Assembly: GCF_000002995.4 (NCBI RefSeq)
Contig: NW_025062478.1
Coordinates: 9,931,001 to 9,995,000 of the forward strand
DNA length: 64,000 nt
Reading direction: 5' to 3'
Source: Brugia malayi
Lineage: Eukaryota; Nematoda; Chromadorea; Rhabditida; Onchocercidae
The notes beneath the pieces are model-generated. The model made no database searches. It was not told where the DNA came from and was given only the letters and a program-made list of their open reading frames with translations. How positions within the stretch are numbered: position 1 is the stretch's first letter; every line of letters begins with the position of its first letter. Both the position numbers and the translations under genes were made by a program. Positions 1 to 13,147 of the stretch are shown piece by piece.

Positions 1-2
1 AA

Positions 3-1473
3 ATGAAATCCGGAATTGATGTGAATTGTGATGACAATTCAAAAATCAGAGAATTCTCAAAGAAAACTGTTTTTACTGATGATGAAATTTTGAAATTGTT
101 GGAGAAAAGAAGCAATCACGAGAGTGATCTCCGTCGGGTAAGCTCACTGTTTGTTGCAATTATGTTATTATGATTATGCTAGACGAATTGAATTTCTGTT
201 AGAATTCAATCTTTGTATCATCACTATTTATATTTTGTATTAATAAGATTTATTTTAATTTTCAATACATCACAGTATGATTTTAGAAACCGGGAAGCTC
301 TATTATGCAGCAGTTAAAATTTATAAAAAGATAATAATATATGATGACACGACTTATTTGATTATTTCAATTGTTGTTCAGTTTTAAATTCAAAATCTTC
401 CATTTCTTCTAAAGATAATTACTTTCATCTAAAATACTTGCAATCTTTCTAGGAAGATTCTGTTCGTGAAGCGCGTTACTTTAATGCCATGGAACAAAAA
501 GAAAGATTTGAAAATTATCTTACCAATACCATGGAAATTAAAGATTGTAATGTAGTTAAGTGCACTCAGGTATATATAACATTTTAACTTTCAAATATTC
601 TTATGATGTTTTGAGTTTTCATACCAAAAAAAAAAAAAAAAATCCAAAACTTCAAATTTTTTCTGATTACAATGAGATATTGAGAGAAAAAATGTAATTC
701 GTTATGACAAAGATTTTTTTTTTTTTGATACCTATTTGTAGTTCTGTTTTGATAGTTGTTTTTTCTTTTGGTTTACTTTACCTTATTTCTTTTTTTATTT
801 TTATGCTTTTTGATTATTCCGGTTTCTTTTTTTTTTTTGTTTAATGGATGTTTCTTTGTGTTTTATTATGTTAGTAAGAAGTAACTTACCTAGTAATCAT
901 GTTTTGCAGTGCAATTATACGTCACATAAACAAAGTGAATTATGCAAGCAATTAAATCATACTGTGAAACAATGCAAAGCCAACAAACGATTCTTCCGCT
1001 GTAAACAATGTCATAGGCGTACAGTTTCATATGAACGATTGCCTACAGTTCCGTGCACGGTTAGTCTTTTTAATTTCAAACAGTTTGGGATGCAATTTAG
1101 TACTGATAAATGCAAAGGTTAAGTTTGTTAGATGAAATTACTCCATCATAACATTTAACAGAAATGAGAAAGTGACATTTGTTATATTTTAAGTTGCAAA
1201 TTTTTTTCAAGTGAAAAATTTTTCTCAGCACTCTTAATTTCTTTTCTCACAAAATAAGTTAAGTTTTAAGTAGCGGGTAAACAAAATTTTTAATTTCTAT
1301 CATATTTTAAACATACAACAAGTTCACGTATCAATGACAATGTAATAAATTATTTCTAGCAATGTGGTTGCAATGATTTTCAACGGGTAGCAATGAAGGA
1401 TGAACGAAGAGTAAAATTAGCACAAGAAAATTTACTTTTACGTGGCGAAGAACGGAAATATGTTAATTGCTAA
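3..1473 (+). CDS. mcm10: MCM10 replication factor, 3' part of gene (4 exons)
   Basis: This is the C-terminal part of MCM10, the DNA-binding replication-initiation factor that links the CMG helicase to DNA polymerase alpha. The exons are 3-137, 453-569, 910-1059 and 1360-1473, all phase 0, and they end at TAA. Exon 2 encodes EARYFNAMEQKERFE, matching the conserved block before the zinc region. Exons 2-4 encode the two MCM10 zinc motifs: a CCCH motif (KCTQCNYTSHK, then C and NH) and a CCCC motif (RCKQC, then PCTQCGC). The C-terminus (LLLRGEERKYVNC) matches the usual RGEE-x-KF/Y-N ending. The N-terminal OB-fold and first zinc finger lie upstream of the window. The ATG at position 3 is probably an internal Met, so the gene is 5'-partial here. 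A possible polyadenylation signal AATAAA lies at 1986-1991. The identification rests on motif order and a family comparison from memory. Confidence 0.9.
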
Positions 1474-2100
1474 TTTAGTTAGTGAATTTGTTGATTTTCT
1501 CACTATTTGACTTTTCATCAGATGAGTAAATGAAACTAATTATTTGAGCATTGTAACAAACTATCTGATCTATGAGATCAATCGAAATGTTTATGCATTC
1601 TTTTATTACCAGTTGTTCTTTCTTATCGAGAATTAGTGAAAATTTTTGAAGTGAAAAAATATTTCATCTGTTACAGAGTTTAATGGTGGTACATAATTAT
1701 TTTGCAAATGTTGTAAATTTTGTTAACAATGAATTGTGATTTTAACTATATATGAAAAAGCATTTGGTACATTTCTTTAATTTAGGATGGTGAAGCTACA
1801 AAAATTGAAAAGCAATTGCAAGCTTAAATTGTTGAAATATTTGCTTAGCATGCAAATTTTGCAATATATATATATATATATATAATTCGTATTTTTTTTT
1901 TTTTTGCATATGACAAATACGAATACATCAAAATAGTTAATGAATGTGAAATTTTATTCGATGAAATTTGTAGCATTGAAATATGAATAAAATAGGCAAA
2001 TAATGATTATGAACGTATAATTTCTCCTCATTTTTTATATGGAATTTGAAGTTAACTATGATCAAAAGATATAAAATGTGATAGAAGTTGAAATCTTTTA

Positions 2101-2106
2101 TTTATT
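2101..2106 (-). terminator. Polyadenylation signal of the cathepsin F gene
   Basis: The minus strand reads AATAAA 44 nt past the stop codon, a normal distance for a short nematode 3' UTR. Neighbouring TTTATTT copies give overlapping candidates. Confidence 0.5.
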
Positions 2107-2149
2107 TTATTTATCAACAAATTTTTTCTTTTTTTTTAAAAAAAAAGAA

Positions 2150-5100
2150 TCAGTAAATGATTGCAGATGATACCAAATCACTAACACCACAAATATCTTT
2201 GCCACGCATTAATCGAAAGTAACCATTTTCACCCCATTGCTCACCCCAACTATTCTTAATTGTCCAATAGGGTAAGTTATCTTCAATACCATAACCAGTA
2301 ATCAATACTCCATGATTGATCTTTGATGGTGGACAACGTGATTTGCTTGGATGAAGAATTCCACTCTTATAATATGACAATAATTCAGCATCAATTCCTT
2401 TAAAAAAAAAAAAAAAAGGAAAATTCATTTGCAAAGATTGGTTCTATTAGTTAGAAATCAAAAAATTCGAATTTAAATTCTAAATGTCAAATTGATAAAA
2501 TTAAAAAAACCATTTCAATTGTTTATCTTATAATTGATAAGGTGATGTATTAGCGATTTTAAACATCAAATTGATAAAATTTAAAAAATAATTTCAATTG
2601 CTTGTGTTATAATTGATAAGGTGATTAACATATTCGAGAAAGTCTTATATGAATTTGCTTTAAAAAGTTAAAGATTAACTTTTATAATATTAGATTAATA
2701 TTGGTTTTTTTTATATATTTTCTCTCTTACAATAATATTTTTTTACTTAAGATAATTACAAGTAATAAGTAATAACACGTACCAACAGAAAGTGGTCCAC
2801 GTTGAGCAATCCACGCTTTCATCACGGTTTCATTACGTGGAATTTCTACGGCGTCATCTATACTAACAGCAATCTGTGCTCGGACTAAATGGCACGTACC
2901 ATTTTTTGCTTCATATGGATATTGATCTTCAGGTTCTAAACCACCCATTCGTTTTATTTCTCTAAAAACTTAAGTTTAATTTGAATTCTAATATAATTTA
3001 GAAAATCTTATCTCAAAAAAAAAAAATCAAAATCAAAGTTAAATTTTTTTTTGCTCACTTCTTTTTTTTTTGTCTTATTTTTGAGATCCAAAAAAATATT
3101 TTTGTTTTTTTTTTTTTTAAATCATCTTTTCTGTTTCTTTCTCATTTTAGATATTACAAACTAACCGGAAAGCATTAATTGGCAATCCACCATTGCATCC
3201 TTTATCAATCACATCACAATCAATTAATTCTTGTTCGGAAAGTGATATTAATTTACCGGTTTTAATAGCCCAAAGACTTTCAATATTACCGGTAACGGAA
3301 AAAGCCCAACAACTACCACAAGAACCTTAATTGAAAATATTAAAAATTCATACTAAATATCTAAAAATTTAAATGACAATAATTTTTATCAAATAATAAT
3401 TTCAATAAATAAATTTATAAACCTTGATCTTTTACTGGTGTAACAACTCCTTCTGTGCGCCAATCAAATTTACTTGGTAGATTATTGATCGAAAGATTAA
3501 AATCATTTAAATTAAATGTAATACCATTAGATTCTACTCTATCCCACCATATACTTGGTAACATAATCTGAAAATTTCCACCTTTTTTTTTTCGTTTTTT
3601 AATCAAATATCTCTTATTTAATATAACAATTAAATTTCAAAATTTAATTTCCAAAAAATATCGTTCAATCGTTTCTAATGAGAAACTTTATTATAATTAA
3701 ATGACACCAAATATATCTAATTTAATACGACAATTAAATTTCTAATTTTAATTTCCAAAAATATCACTCAAACATTATTAATCAGAAACTTTATTATAAT
3801 CAAATGAAATGATAGCATAATTCGTATCATCTTCAAATGCTTCTATTTCAATTTCATAAAATTTATAAATAATTTGCAAAATAAAATTTAACAATAAATT
3901 TCAATTCTAACTTTTTGAAATTCTTCCGCTGTCATATCGCTAAATTTTGTTGCACCATAAATTGCTGTCCCTTTTTCTTCAAATTGTAATTTTTTCGCAA
4001 AATTCATGTTTTGCAAATAAATTCTGAAACGATCCAATTGTTCCTCTATCGAAGAATATTCTCGTTTAAATCTGAAATATTAAAATTATTTTTATAAATG
4101 TATTTTTAATTTGAACTAATTTTTGATATCATTAATAAAAAAAAAGTGAATCATTTTGGTAAATATCAAATTCAAATTTAATCTGATATATTGATTTATT
4201 TCTAGTAAAGCGATAAATGATGATAATTTATATAATCATATCAATAAAACTGAATATTTTTTTTTTTTTTTTTTGTGGAAATTGAATAATTCTAACTTTT
4301 TAATAAAAGTCATGAAATCACTCCACAGTGTTTTCTTTTCTTCGTTTTGCCATTCCTGTGAATTCATTGCCAAATCTAATGATTTCATATTCGATCTGTC
4401 ACTGAAAGCAAATTAAAACTTTCAATATTTAATTTAAAATTTGATTAATAATTATCAAATGATAGAAAATAACCTATTTTCTTTGATTATTCGTTCCGAT
4501 GGAACATAATCAGAACATGTCAAAAATTTAATTTTCCACAGCATTTTCCAACTTGGTTGAAATATTTCAAATACGCAAGCCTAAAATGAATGTTAATAAC
4601 AATAAAAATATTAAAAATAACTTTGAAATAAGCAGGTTTGACAACAAAAACAAAAAGGAAAAGTGGAAAATTATCAATATTTTTTGAAATAAACTATAGA
4701 AATAATTAAAATATTGTATTTATATAATTTTATGAAAATTCAATCACTTGTTAAAGTTAAAAAAAAAAACAAAAACATTACCTTTAAGCCAGTTTCATTT
4801 TTTGCTTTACAATAGTTACTGTCAAAATTGTTATCAGCCTGAAATTTAATGAAACAAAAAAAAAAAAAATTTGTATTTTAATATGAAAAACTAAAATGAA
4901 AGAAAAAGAAAAAAAAAAAAAATTCTTACAGTTTTTGTGCAATTCGAAAGAGCAATTGCAATTTTGATCGAAAAATGCTTTCCGTTTCTTGGAATCGTAT
5001 TCATATCCAAAATTTTTACCGGAATCCATAGATTCTTATCATTTGATATACTGTTATACTCTGCCATTGCTGATGACAACAATTTCTATATTTAGAATAA

Positions 5101-5654
5101 ATTAATGATAATTATTTGAAAAATTTTATAAAAAGAAAATCTTTTTTTTTAAAAAATAATTCTATTGTTAAATAAAACTGATAGTGATATTATCATATTA
5201 ATAATTTGTAAATATTAGGCAAACTTTACTTTTATTTTTTTTTCGAAAAAAAGAAATATTTATTAGCAATAAATTAAAATATTTAACAGTTGGCATTTTA
5301 TTTTTTTAATAGTTTAATCACTGGCTTTTTTTTTTTTGATTTAATTTGGAGGAAAAATTTAAATTCATTTTTTACGTCTTTAATTTATTATAGAACACAA
5401 TAATTATTTATTGTAAAAGGTAATTTTATATGTTAAAAAATATTGAGCTAATAAGTTTACAATAGAAGCTTACAATATTAGTTGCCTTAATTCATTTTTA
5501 ATTTCTTTTAAAATTAATTCATTTAATTTCATCTTTGGCTAAAATTGATAATACAATTCTTTCTTACCTCATGTTTGCTAACAAGAAGACTAGGCTTCTC
5601 AATTGCTAAGACAGCTTGAAGCCCAAATAAAATTATCAAACAATTAGCCAACAT
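2150..5654 (-). CDS. Cathepsin F-like papain-family cysteine protease (10 exons, 467 aa)
   Basis: This is a complete secreted or lysosomal C1A protease. Exons in transcript order are 5654-5568, 5085-4930, 4838-4782, 4580-4474, 4401-4297, 4071-3912, 3567-3423, 3325-3166, 2961-2783 and 2397-2150. Every intron is GT-AG with matching phase, and the total is 1404 nt. Residues 1-17 form a signal peptide ([17 protein letters not shown]). Residues about 30-140 form a cystatin-like N-terminal region with paired cysteines, as in cathepsin F. Residues about 165-224 form an I29 propeptide with an E-x3-R-x3-Y-x2-N-x3-A-x3-Q pattern, the ERFNAQ motif with Tyr for Phe, which marks the cathepsin F/W group. 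The mature enzyme starts near LPSKFDWR (about 254). The active site is complete: Cys278 (GSCGSCWAF), His414 ([10 protein letters not shown]) and Asn434 (NSWG). The gene converges with MCM10 and diverges from the RRM gene. C. elegans tag-196 is the likely relative, though that comes from memory. Confidence 0.95.
3605..3810. repeat. Diverged ~110-bp direct duplication inside a cathepsin intron
   Basis: Two copies (about 3605-3705 and 3715-3810) share the order TTTAATA..ACAATTAAATTTC, AATTTCCAAAAA, then GAAACTTTATTATAAT. It lies between the I29 exon and the exon for the start of the mature enzyme. A second diverged duplicate of about 65 bp sits in the last intron (about 2484-2549 and 2563-2628, sharing AAATTGATAAAATT and ATAATTGATAAGGTGAT). 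Both look like local intron duplications. Confidence 0.6.
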
Positions 5655-7948
5655 GTTATCAATATTGAGATGAAAATTTGATAATCTGTAAGATAAAAAA
5701 AGAGAAATGAAAATAAATAAATAAACAAAAAGAAACAATCCAACTATATTCTGTAATTTTTATTTAAACTTCTATAACTATGCAGTAATAATAATAATAA
5801 GTGTGATTAAAAGATTTCTAATTTTAAAATAAAATACAACAAAAAAAAAAAAAAATGAAAAACTGATTTCAATTAATAAAAAAAAAAAAATGAAACATAA
5901 ACACTAAAAAAGGTATACGAGACTATAAATGTGCTTACAGTATAGCTATCAAAATGTTTATAATGCTAAAATTCAACAAAATTGCTAAAAGAAAAAAGAA
6001 AAAAAGAGAGAGAGAGTGAGTGAGAGAGAGAGGAAAATGTAAACAATTTAGAATAAAATATAAACAAAATATTTTAGCTAAATGTTAGATAAAAACGATT
6101 GATGAAATTTACATTTTTGTCGAACATTACAAATAACACTAATGATTGTATATCAATGCTGATGTAAAGTGATGAAAAAGATATTTGGTTGGATCGATCG
6201 ATCGGGTTAATACGATCGGATTATTTCCATCTGATGAATTCCCTTCTTCCTTCCTTCCTTTCTACCTTCTCCTCTCACCTTTCTTTACCTGTGTTGTGCT
6301 TCTCAAACAGCTGTCCTATAGCTAAAATATCTTCTCTGCTGCTTATATCTGTGATCGATACTTAAGCATCTCTTAACAATCATTCAAAGATCATTATCAT
6401 CATCAGAAATAACAAAAGAAAAAAATAGCCTTAACTAATGCTAGCTAATATTTAGTGAATTTTTTATTTTTATTAAAGGTCTAAAGAAACCAAAAATAAA
6501 AAAACAAAAAAAAAAAAAAAAAAAAGCAAATGGCTTCACTGATATTTTTGTATTAGTTTTATCTTACAAACAACATTAAAATATTAACATTTAAAAATAA
6601 AATACATAAATTTAAAAATAAAAAAAAAGAAAAGAACTGACAAAAAAAAAAAAAAAAAATTCTATCCTTCATGCTAACAAATTAATTAATCATTTTACAT
6701 ATATAAATGATGTAATTATTGAATTTTAAATGCATTATAAATTTTAATTTAAAATAATTGCGGAAAAAAGAAAAAAAAAGTTATTGAAACTTTTTTTTTT
6801 AGTTATTGAATGATAAGTAAATTTTATATTATAATTGTTTATTATTATTATTCACAATTCATTTAAATGATTTATTGAAAAGAATAAAAGTACTAAAGCA
6901 AAATTCGCACTAAAATTTTAGCGTTTTTTAATTAAAATTATTTTAAATTATCCATTATTAGTTTAATATTGTAAATGATTATACATTTAATACGATGGAA
7001 AAAATTAAAAAACAATGAAATTTATTTTGAATAAATTTATAATGGCATACCGATATTAAATAATCTTTGCTGTTTTTTTGTCACTAAGATTTGAATTTCA
7101 CACCATTTTACATTTGTTAATCATTTTGAATTGTATGCTATCATATATTCGTTGTCAATTTAAATATTCTAAAATATTCTTTATATTAAATAAATATTCT
7201 TTATATTTAATATTCTAAAAATCTAAAATATTCTTTATATAAAATATTCTAAAAATGAAAAATTCAATAATTTTTTTTTCTTTTATATGTTAAAATCAAA
7301 AAAGATTTCAAAGCAATTTAAAGCAATTTTTTCTTTCATAATTTAAAATAAAGCACAGCAATCAAAATGGCATATTAATTAATTTGTAATGGATTATTTC
7401 AAATCATAACCACTCGATGAAATACATTTTTTAGTGTCACAACAGTTTTCAGAAATGACAGATATGTATTTACATTGCTATTTCAAAATCAATTACAATT
7501 CAATTCAATCGTACACGTTTCACGTACCTGTAAATATGATAAATTCAATCCCATTTGCACGTAACACGCATTTTCTACAGTATTATTTATTTGTATGTTT
7601 ATTTTTGCAAAAAAAAAAAAAAAAAATGACTTTATTAAATATTATTGTTAATAAATGGTTGTTAAACGTTTAGACGACGTGAGAAAATACGGGCAAAATT
7701 TTTTAAAACTGCTACTAATTGAGGGCAAAATTATTAGATATAGAAAAGAAGAAACAATATAGCAATGAAAAAAAAAAAAAAATGGCAATATGCAAATTTT
7801 GCAAATAATACATTTTTTACACGTTTATTGTTATAATTGCATAGTGTTGCAAATTTGTTTTACTGTGTTATTTCTATTTCTCAATCACAAGTTTTTGTAT
7901 TATTTACATAAACAACAAACGTGAACTTACGTAAATTACGCTAAAAGA
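5655..7948. promoter_or_regulatory. Divergent intergenic region, cathepsin F / RRM gene
   Basis: This 2.3-kb region separates two divergently transcribed start codons, so it should hold both promoters. The most complex part is about 6180-6420: a GATCGATCGATCGG stretch, a CCTTCCTTCC tract and a mixed-sequence segment. The rest is A/T homopolymers, plus a GA tract (6006-6031) and short TATTCTTTATAT repeats (7160-7250). No coding exon was recognised. Confidence 0.4.
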
Positions 7949-9484
7949 ATGGAACAAAATTATTCAAATCGTGGTAAACGAACACTTTATTTGTCCAATA
8001 TTAATCTTTATACATCGATTGATCATATTTATCAAACATTTAGTCAGGTAAATTGTTATTTCATTTTTTTTTTTTTTTTTCATTTCTAAATTTAACTATC
8101 ATATAATTTACATTACTTTAAGCACTACAATTCTTTCGTAATTTTTTTTAAAATTTCAATTTAAGCTAGTAATTTTTCAAATGTTAAATTTCAAAATCTA
8201 TTTTTTATGAAAAAATTTTTTCAATTTTCCAAGTAATTCTAATGATATTGCATATGTTTATGATAGCTTTAAAACTTAGCTTAAAAATAATAATTTTTAT
8301 ATTTTTTATATTATTCAATTATTCAAGAAGTCATTGTACTTTTTTCCTAACATTCCCAGTATATTAATGAGATTTTTGAAAAATACTAATACAATAAGTT
8401 TCGTTATATTAAGTCAGTCGTTTAATTACTTATAGAGTAAGCTTTCTTTTTTTTTTTTAAAAAAAAAGCTTAATTAAACTTTAAGAAATCGTTTAAAAGG
8501 AATTCTTTCATTCTTGAAGAACACAAGCCAAATAATCACTTCTAATACTTTCATTTTTTAGGCAGGTCCAGTGGAAAAAGTTAATTTACATGAAAATATT
8601 GATGGTACACCACAATATGCAGTTGTTGTTTTTAAAGAGATTAATTCAGTAATGCATGTAATGGCTGATTATAATCGTTATCAACTTGGATTCAATATTA
8701 TTCATTGTTTAAGGTAATTTTTTCTTTTTTGATAATATCTTTTTTGCATTTCTGGAATTACTATTATCTTTTTTTTTTTTTTTTTTTTTCATTTATTTTA
8801 ATTAAACATTAAAAAATCCTTTGTATATCTATAAAGAATTGTTGATTCAAGAATACAAACCAAATAATCAAATCATTACTATTTACTTACTATTTTCCTC
8901 TTACTTACTTTTTAATTTTTTCATCTAAAATCTTATAAGTTAATATTCTAACTTAATAAAAGAAAATAATCATTATTCTTTCTTTTTTTGTTGTTGTCAA
9001 ATATGATATTTCTATAGTAATATGATTTTATTCTAGCAATATACCATCTGAATTATCCAATCAATGGAATATTTCACGTCAAATTGGATATGAGAAAAAA
9101 TGTGCTCAACAATCGCATCTTTATAATATCAGAGTTTTTAAAAGTAAGTATTTAAAGTAAGCATTCTTAGATAGTAAGTTTATGTGTCTATGAAATGATG
9201 GAAATGATAAAAAGATACAATATCATGATTATATTGATATTATGATGGATTGTTTTCCTACAGTAATTTTTTTGTGAGTATTTTTTAAGTTTAGATTTAT
9301 TTCAAATTAATTTCAAAACATCAGTATTTATGAATAAATTACAGAGAATAATTACAAGAAGAATGATACAAAGAGAGAAATTGCTACTACAATATCATCA
9401 AATGATGGTTGGAATCCATTCAACAGTTCATTAAAATCTCCTATTACTTCTTCCAATTTCTTAAAATTCAACTCTACCATTTAA
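7949..9484 (+). CDS. Small single-RRM RNA-binding protein, RBM7/RBM11-like (4 exons, 165 aa)
   Basis: The exons are 7949-8047, 8562-8713, 9037-9143 and 9345-9484, with consistent phases and a TAA stop. Residues about 10-85 form one RRM. RNP2 is LYLSNI, and RNP1 is degenerate (QYAVVVFK) and lacks the usual G-F/Y-G/A-F core. The order TLYLSNI.., QAGPVEKV, then DGTPQYAVVVFK resembles RBM7/RBM11, in which FHQAGPV leads to the RNP1 strand. RBM7 is the RNA-binding subunit of the nuclear exosome-targeting (NEXT) complex. The tail (about 86-165) is polar and Ser/Asn-rich with no known domain. An AATAAA at 10099-10104 is a candidate polyadenylation signal. The RRM call is strong; the RBM7 link is inferred from local similarity, and SF3B4 also carries an AGPV motif. 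A possible alternative last exon lies at 10476-10597. Confidence 0.75.
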
Positions 9485-10475
9485 TCATATTTATTTATTT
9501 GTTTGTTTACTTACTTATTATCGTCATCATTTATTTCTATTTATATTGATCGCCATTTTAAAATGTATTTTTAGCTTCTCCTTACCATTGAAATTTTTTA
9601 TTGTTAATAATTGGATTACCTAAATAGCTTCTTTAATTTGAATAGTTGACGATTCCATAAGAAATAAGTGAAAAGCAAGAAAACGGAAATTTTTTTTGAA
9701 CTAAAAACACAAGGAAAAAAATTTTTTTTAAACTAAAATACTTGCACAGTTAATAAATAGTTACTGTCAACATAGAACTTTTTCATTTCCAATTTATTTA
9801 TGTGAGAAGAATTCGAAATTATTTAGGACTAAATGTTTCATTTTTACATATTTTATATTCATAATTCTTTTATGGTTATACTTACATCCCTTTCAATTTC
9901 CGATTTATTTACTTTCGTGTAAAGCCATATTATTGTTAATCATTTCATGCTCTAGCTAAGTTTCATACAAAGATTGCCATATCTAATTTTAAATTTGTTT
10001 AGTTTTAATAATTAAGCTTAAATTGTCTCTGCTCATTCTCATCTTCTCTAGTTCAAATAAACTTCTTTTCGATCTAACATTTATCATTAAATTCCAAAAA
10101 TAAAATCTGGTTTGAAATTTAAGTAAGAAATTGATGTGTTTATAATATTACATGCAAACTCAATGAATCTAAAAAATGAAAATAAACTTTCCGGAATTAA
10201 AAAAAAAAAAAAAATTCCTTAAAAAATCTAATAACATCTAATTACCATCCAACACATACTTTAGTAGTTACTATTCAAACAAACTGCAAGTATAACTTAC
10301 TTTCTCATCACTGCTGTAAATGCTACTCATGAATCTTTCATCTTTTTTTTAATCTCTAATCTCACATATTCATTCAACATTTCTGAACCTACAATAACTA
10401 CTTTTTCTCACAAAAAAAAACAAAATATATTACATATCTCATCAACTGTCACCACCCATTGTCACCATCCAACAG

Positions 10476-10597
10476 ATTCGACGCAATATCATCTCACCTC
10501 ACAGCCACCATACCTCAAATTAGCTCCGTCTCCGGAATTTACACTCCCGGAGAGATCCGCATCCGGAATTTGCGCTCTCTTCGAGAATGACGAATAG
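10476..10597 (+). CDS. Candidate alternative terminal exon of the RRM gene, or IBA57 promoter island
   Basis: After an acceptor-like CATCCAACAG this segment stays open for 40 codons to TAG in exactly the phase left by exon 3 of the RRM gene. It would replace the KNNYKKND.. tail with KNSTQYHLTSQPP.. and a C-terminus LFENDE. Base composition is far less AT-rich than the surroundings, and TCCGGAATTT occurs twice. The stop lies only 96 bp before the IBA57 ATG, so it may simply be promoter or 5' UTR of IBA57. No homology was recognised. Confidence 0.35.
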
Positions 10598-10692
10598 CAG
10601 TGCATTATGAAAAGTGTCATCTCATGGCTCTTTTTTTCCGTTATATTTAATGTGTTTCAAAAATTTTCCTGGAACTGCCAATTGGAAGTGAG

Positions 10693-12501
10693 ATGGCAGC
10701 CGGAATGATTTACAATTTACGACATCGAGGATTACTTCGAGCAAAAGGAAAGGAAGTATTTCAATTCCTGCAAGCTCTCGTTACAAATGATATCAGGTCA
10801 GGTGTGCTTTTCTTTAATTAAATTAATTAATTTTTATTAGTAGTATGCTTTTATGTAATTTATCCCTGCATCATGTTCAGTGTTTCATACCTACTGAAAT
10901 TGTTATTCATATGATAGCATATATGTAAGATTATATGATTACACTCACAGAGTTAATAAGTAATTGTTATCCCTCTATCTATCGATTAATAATATTAAAT
11001 GAAAGATGGTAGAAAAAAATCTTACATGCTGCAGATTATTTTGCAAAATGAAGAAATTTAAGTTTTAATTGACCTTTACAAATGTGAAGTAAATTGAATT
11101 AATGTAAGTGATAATTTAGACGCTTAGTAGATGGTCAAGCACAGTATGCTTTGCTGCTTAATAATCGTGGTCGTATTGTGGAAGATTTAATTTTGTACCG
11201 ACAAGCAGATGAAATTTTGATTGAAAGCGATCGAAGCAATCAATTGAAATTACGGAAATTATTTGAAATGTTTAAAATACATAAAGATGTAACAATTGAA
11301 GAAGTAACAGAGAGGTATGTTTATCATGCTGATAGCGCAACGAATAATATTCCTGGCATTCAAGATCCGCGAGTTCCATCATTTGGTAAACGTATTCTTA
11401 GCAAAATTTTGCCAGGTAATAACATTCTATAAGTTTTTCTTTTCTTTTTTTTTTTTTTTTTTTTTTACATCTATTTTTCTTAACAAAGAAAAAAATTCTT
11501 TGTTAACAGCAAGGGAATTACAAATGTTTGACACACATTATTATTAAAACATTGAGTGCTAGTGCTTAGTAGTTTTTAGCTTTCAGATGATCAAACAGTA
11601 GATGAGAATGCATACCGAGAAAGGCGTTTTGATTTCGGTATACCGGAAGGACCGAATGAAGTAGCTGGTGAACTTCCATTATTCATGAATGCAGATATCA
11701 TGAACGGTGTAAGGTCTGTAAATAATGTAATTTTGATTTTTCTCAATATTTTCTTCATCCATCAATCTTATTTTCATTAAAAAAAAAAAAAAAAAATATG
11801 GATACACTATACTATACAAATGGTCCTTAGTATAAAATACTATTTCAGCTTCATGCCTTATTCATTTTTATATTCTTTTGTCAAATTCATCCCATATTGT
11901 CACTTTTAAAATGCTTCATTTTAAGCAGTTCTAATAATTTCATGTATTTCAGTGCTAATAAAGGATGTTACTTAGGCCAGGAATTGACAGCCCGGGCATT
12001 AAACGCACCAGAAATACGGAAACGCCTTTTGCCTTTCACATGTAAAAGTAAGCAGTCGATTTTTTTTTCTCTTTATTTTCTACTCTATTTTTGTCATATC
12101 ATACATTTTATAAAGTTTGTCAACCATGATAAACAAAATCCTGCAATTGTTTTTCAGTGTCGTGTTAGACGGTATTAAGAATTTCCAGTTAACTGTTATA
12201 CCAAGTTTTTTTATTACCTTAGTTTTTCTTAGCTTCTCATTTCCTCATGTCTTCTTTCATTAGCATTTCCAAATTACTTCTTAAATTCTGTTCAGATATG
12301 GTTACTGGAACTCTAATTAACAGTGATGGACGGCGTGCAGGAAAGGTGATTGCATGTACCGGAAGGAAAGGTCTAGCTTTGGTATATACTTCAGGTAGTA
12401 ATCCACCAACACATTTCCAGTTGCAGAATGAAAACATTGAAATTTTTCTACCTTCTTGGTGGCCATCTGATTCTTTCAGTGTTTCATCACAGGCGCTATA
12501 A
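10693..12501 (+). CDS. iba57: IBA57, mitochondrial Fe-S assembly factor (5 exons, 275 aa)
   Basis: IBA57 is a GcvT/YgfZ-like, folate-binding-type protein. With ISCA1/ISCA2 it matures mitochondrial [4Fe-4S] proteins such as aconitase and lipoate synthase. The exons are 10693-10796, 11120-11415, 11587-11713, 11953-12047 and 12296-12501, 828 nt in phase. The N-terminus has the typical FLQALVTNDIR and YALLLNNRGRIVEDLILYR blocks. The family signature appears as KGCYLGQELTARA with invariant Cys181. The C-terminal barrel follows (TGTLINSDGRRAGKV). Met1 was chosen because the upstream frame meets a stop without another ATG. A long mitochondrial presequence is not obvious; the first residues (MAAGMIYNLRHRGLLRAKGK) are basic and could serve. 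The gene converges on CACYBP. Confidence 0.93.
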
Positions 12502-12817
12502 AAATTAAAGTGCCAATTTCCATCCGTTGTGCCCGTTCATTCTATCTAGATAGTATTAGATGATATAAGAGTATGCACTACCTCATTCAAATTCAAGTTC
12601 AAATTTTTGTTGTCACTAGGAAGATGTGAAAGCTAACATTTTCTCTTAGAAAAGGGTTTGCTATTATTTCAGTAAGGAATGCCAGCAAAGACAGCCTTTC
12701 CTACTAATGTTTTTGGTAGTTTTTATTGAATGAAATTCCTGATACTTTTATTTTTATTGAATGAATGAACTTGAATATTAGATTTACTCTTGTTTGGTCT
12801 CACTGTTCATATTGCTT

Positions 12818-12823
12818 AATAAA
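12818..12823 (+). terminator. Polyadenylation signal of IBA57
   Basis: Canonical AATAAA about 320 nt after the IBA57 stop, in the convergent interval shared with CACYBP (12502-13147). No other feature was seen in that interval. Confidence 0.5.
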
Positions 12824-13147
12824 GTAATTCTATAGTGCAAGTTTACAAGCACAACAAAAACAAGTATTTAATATGAAATTATGACATATTACCAAACAAT
12901 AAAAGGAAAATGTTAACTAAGTGGAACGGAACATAAAATCTGCACGAGACACGAAAGCCGGTAATTTTTGAAAAGCGAAATTAATTAAACTCCATATTTA
13001 AGTAAGATCCACATCCCGTTGATGAAGGAAGACAGAGGATCAGTAAATATAGATGTATGTGTATGATTATTACGTGAAGGAATATTCGGCAGTATTTGAA
13101 ATCATTTCACGATAACAAGCTGTTTTATGAGTATATATGGGATTAAA

